A stretch of DNA of 7,598 nt, taken from contig DAOVJP010000061.1 of the NCBI GenBank assembly GCA_030673205.1, positions 1-7,598 on the forward strand. The letters run 5' to 3'. Under the pieces are notes generated by a model, which was not told the origin of the DNA, did no database searches, and was given only the letters and a program-made list of their open reading frames with translations. This DNA comes from Thermoplasmata archaeon. GTDB lineage: Archaea > Thermoplasmatota > Thermoplasmata > JAGHBH01. Of this stretch, positions 6,228 to 7,598 are shown piece by piece (position 1 is the stretch's first letter; the number at the start of each line of letters is the position of its first letter). Both the position numbers and the translations under genes were made by a program.

Positions 6228-7196
6228 GTGGACAAGAACAGCCCAACCTCTGAAATAAGGATAGGACATCTCCGCCTCCCTCGCGTACTGGCCGCCCCCA
6301 TGGCCGGCGTCACCGACCTACCGTTCCGGCTGGTATTGCGAGACTTCTTCCAAGGGCTAGCGTTCACCGAGATGTTGAGCGCCGAAGCTGTGGTGCGGCA
6401 TAATCCTATGACCGCGTTGATGTCAAAATTGGAAGGAGGAATTACAGGAGTGCAACTCGTGGGCTCCGACCCAAAGATCATGGCCAAGGCAGCTTCCATG
6501 GCAGAAGGCTGGGGCGCGGTAGTGATAGATATCAATGCTGGCTGCCCCGACCCACACGTCACGAAGAAGGGCGGAGGCGCGGCACTGGTGAAATACCCAG
6601 GAATGCTAGCCAAGGTGGTGGAGGTTGTGGCGGATGCAGTGGAGGTGCCGGTGACAGTGAAGCTTCGACCAGGGTGGAAGGAGGAAGATATGGAGTTGGC
6701 CAAAGCCGCTGTGGACGCAGGGGCACAGGCGCTGACCGTCCACCCCCGGCTGGCCTGCGAGAACTATAGGACCCCGGCGGACCACACCCGCACCCGACGT
6801 ATCGTTGACGCGACAGAAGTGCCAGTGATAGCATCCGGGGATGTGCTGAGCGTGAAAAGAGCGAGGGATGTGTTGAACATCTCCGGAGCTGCAGGAGTGA
6901 TGGCCGCCAGAGGCATGAGGGGCGACCCACAACTGCCCTGGAGGATACAGGAGATGCTGGAAGGGAGGGATGTGCCGTTCCCCACGCTGATGGACAGGGC
7001 CAGATGGCTGCTGATACATTGCAAGCATGCATCGGACCATTTCGGCGAGGAACGAGGGATGAAGAAGATGCGAAAGCACGCCTTCTGGTACCTCAAAGGA
7101 GTGCCGAAGAAGCTCTTACCCAACGAGATGATAGTGAAGATGGCCACGGTGAAAGAGGCGGAGGAGGTATGCAGGGTGGCGTTAGGAGGAGGATAA
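6228..7196 (+). CDS. dus: tRNA-dihydrouridine synthase (Dus family)
   Basis: The protein has 322 residues counted from GTG 6228. It is an FMN-dependent enzyme that reduces uridines in tRNA to dihydrouridine. The TIM-barrel motifs are complete: APMAGVTDLPFR (23-34, FMN phosphate and substrate side), TEMLSAEA (48-55), GVQLVGSDP (74-82), IDINAGCPDPHVTKKGGGAAL (100-120) with the proton-donor Cys106, VTVKLRPGW (142-150) with Lys145, LTVHPR (169-174), VIASGDV (200-206), and VMAARGMRGDP (224-234). The C-terminal helical tRNA-binding part contains RKHAFWYLKGVPKKLLP. The frame extends upstream to TTG 6150, but that part overlaps the promoter and carries no family residues. GTG 6228 sits 25 bases after a TATA box with no ribosome binding site, so a leaderless mRNA is likely. 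Which tRNA position it modifies cannot be read from the sequence. Confidence 0.94.
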   Translation: MDKNSPTSEIRIGHLRLPRVLAAPMAGVTDLPFRLVLRDFFQGLAFTEMLSAEAVVRHNPMTALMSKLEGGITGVQLVGSDPKIMAKAASMAEGWGAVVIDINAGCPDPHVTKKGGGAALVKYPGMLAKVVEVVADAVEVPVTVKLRPGWKEEDMELAKAAVDAGAQALTVHPRLACENYRTPADHTRTRRIVDATEVPVIASGDVLSVKRARDVLNISGAAGVMAARGMRGDPQLPWRIQEMLEGRDVPFPTLMDRARWLLIHCKHASDHFGEERGMKKMRKHAFWYLKGVPKKLLPNEMIVKMATVKEAEEVCRVALGGG

Positions 7197-7297
7197 GGCT
7201 TTTGAGCACAGCGGGTGTTACCCTGCGTGATGGTGTCTTGTTGTGTCTTTGGTAGTCCACGACAGCCTTTTGTTGGAATTGGCTGGCTCGACGTTCT

Positions 7298-7321
7298 GGC
7301 GGAACAGCTTCCTGCTCCGCC
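7298..7321. repeat. Inverted repeat, 10-base arms, 4-base loop
   Basis: GGCGGAACAG (7298-7307) faces CTGCTCCGCC (7312-7321) across CTTC. Nine of ten positions pair, so it could form a stable RNA hairpin on either strand. It lies 19 bases before the 9-base-arm palindrome. Confidence 0.7.
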
Positions 7322-7339
7322 GACATGTGGGCCTTGCTT

Positions 7340-7359
7340 CCTGAGACATTTGTCTCAGG
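7340..7359. repeat. Perfect inverted repeat, 9-base arms
   Basis: CCTGAGACA (7340-7348) and TGTCTCAGG (7351-7359) are exact reverse complements separated by TT. No T-run follows on the plus strand, so it is not an ordinary terminator. It could be an operator-like palindrome in DNA or a hairpin in RNA. Confidence 0.75.
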
Positions 7360-7365
7360 GAGAGA

Positions 7366-7380
7366 GGAACCACCAGTTCC
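7366..7380. repeat. Short inverted repeat, 5-base arms
   Basis: GGAAC (7366-7370) and GTTCC (7376-7380) flank CACCA. It is short alone, but it follows the previous hairpin by only 6 bases. Confidence 0.45.
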
Positions 7381-7477
7381 TTGACCTCCCATATTTAGCC
7401 GAGGATATGGGCGTTGATCTCGGTGTTTTGGGCGAGCATCTAGTGGGTGTGTTTCCTTTTGGAGGTAGCTCCGAGCA

Positions 7478-7503
7478 GGCCGCCAGGGGGATGGGTGGCG
7501 GCC
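7478..7503. repeat. Perfect inverted repeat, 8-base GC-only-type arms
   Basis: GGCCGCCA (7478-7485) and TGGCGGCC (7496-7503) are exact reverse complements around a G-rich 10-base loop. The high GC content makes it a strong hairpin if transcribed. Confidence 0.7.
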
Positions 7504-7564
7504 AGCGCAAGGAGCTGGGTGGGAGAAAGCGTGAGCTTGGTGGAGAGGTGCCGCGCCCGCCCGA

Positions 7565-7585
7565 GCAAACCGTCAGGCGGTTTGC
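7565..7585. repeat. Perfect inverted repeat, 8-base arms
   Basis: GCAAACCG (7565-7572) and CGGTTTGC (7578-7585) are exact reverse complements around TCAGG, 13 bases from the window end. The structure may continue beyond the window. Confidence 0.7.
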
Positions 7586-7598
7586 GAGCAGGGGGAAC

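Larger units (their letters stand above)
7197..7598. other. Hairpin-rich region without a recognised gene, possible mobile-element remnant
   Basis: No known gene is recognisable in the 402 bases after the dihydrouridine synthase stop. On the plus strand a frame is open from 7206 (ATG 7230) to the window end, 123 codons, starting MVSCCVFGSPRQ and becoming Gly/Arg-rich, with no domain I recognise. In the same codon register the minus strand reads from 7598 to a TAA at 7220-7218, broken only by TAG (7442-7440) and TAA (7397-7395). That frame contains NTEINAHILG and LSLRQMSQEA, loosely like the C-terminal end and tail of IS605-type TnpB proteins, but no zinc-ribbon cysteines are seen. It could be a decayed insertion-sequence end, a structured RNA, or the 5' part of an unknown gene. 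Confidence 0.35.

Noticed and set aside
7093..7392. 99-codon minus-strand frame beginning MGGQGTGGSS
   Set aside because: Half of it is antisense to the dihydrouridine synthase. Its 5' half could belong to an element remnant, but another frame there is equally plausible, so I did not call it as a gene.
7573..7590. GTCAGG...GAGCAG string resembling the SRP RNA helix 8 region
   Set aside because: The diagnostic GGAAG-type loop sequence is absent, and the stem pairing (GCAAACCG/CGGTTTGC) does not fit that helix.
1..7598. tRNA genes, rRNA and CRISPR arrays
   Set aside because: I saw no T-loop GGTTCRA with a paired acceptor stem, no rRNA-like segment and no regularly spaced direct repeats.

Overview
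The window looks archaeal. It carries the gamma subunit of translation initiation factor 2, ribosomal protein S6e, a stand-alone PIN-domain protein next to aIF2gamma, a CTP-type riboflavin kinase fused to a winged-helix domain, and TATA-like promoter elements upstream of several genes. Gene content and moderately high GC suit a euryarchaeal lineage. Thermoplasmatota (for example Methanomassiliicoccales-like) is my guess, but no 16S or other decisive marker is present.

Layout. Seven real genes lie on the minus strand and one on the plus strand. Reading the minus strand from right to left: S6e (6150-5761) and aIF2gamma (5746-4523) are followed by a PIN-domain protein (4513-4145), forming a tight translation cluster. 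After a 91-base gap with a TATA-like box and a 23-codon hydrophobic ORF come a two-domain protein built like a 3-dehydroquinate dehydratase/shikimate dehydrogenase fusion (about 4053-2527), the HTH-riboflavin kinase (2523-1843, 3 bases away) and a membrane protein with a carboxypeptidase-regulatory-like Ig domain (1836-1084, 6 bases away). A separate promoter then leads into an OB-fold plus HD-domain protein of the YhaM exoribonuclease type (985-14). Divergent from S6e, on the plus strand, is a tRNA-dihydrouridine synthase (6228-7196) that is probably translated from a leaderless mRNA starting at GTG.

The last 400 bases (7197-7598) contain no recognisable gene but hold at least six inverted repeats. 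Frames on both strands run off the window edge. It could be a decayed mobile element or a structured RNA, and I cannot decide which.

Two proteins look like enzymes that have lost catalytic residues. The dehydroquinate dehydratase-like domain lacks the Schiff-base Lys, the catalytic His and both active-site Glu residues. Its shikimate dehydrogenase-like partner has Arg in place of the catalytic Asp. The HD protein has Tyr in place of the His of the HD dyad and Asn in place of a further metal-ligand His. The degenerate shikimate-pathway fusion, co-transcribed with a riboflavin kinase/regulator, is the most unusual part of the window.
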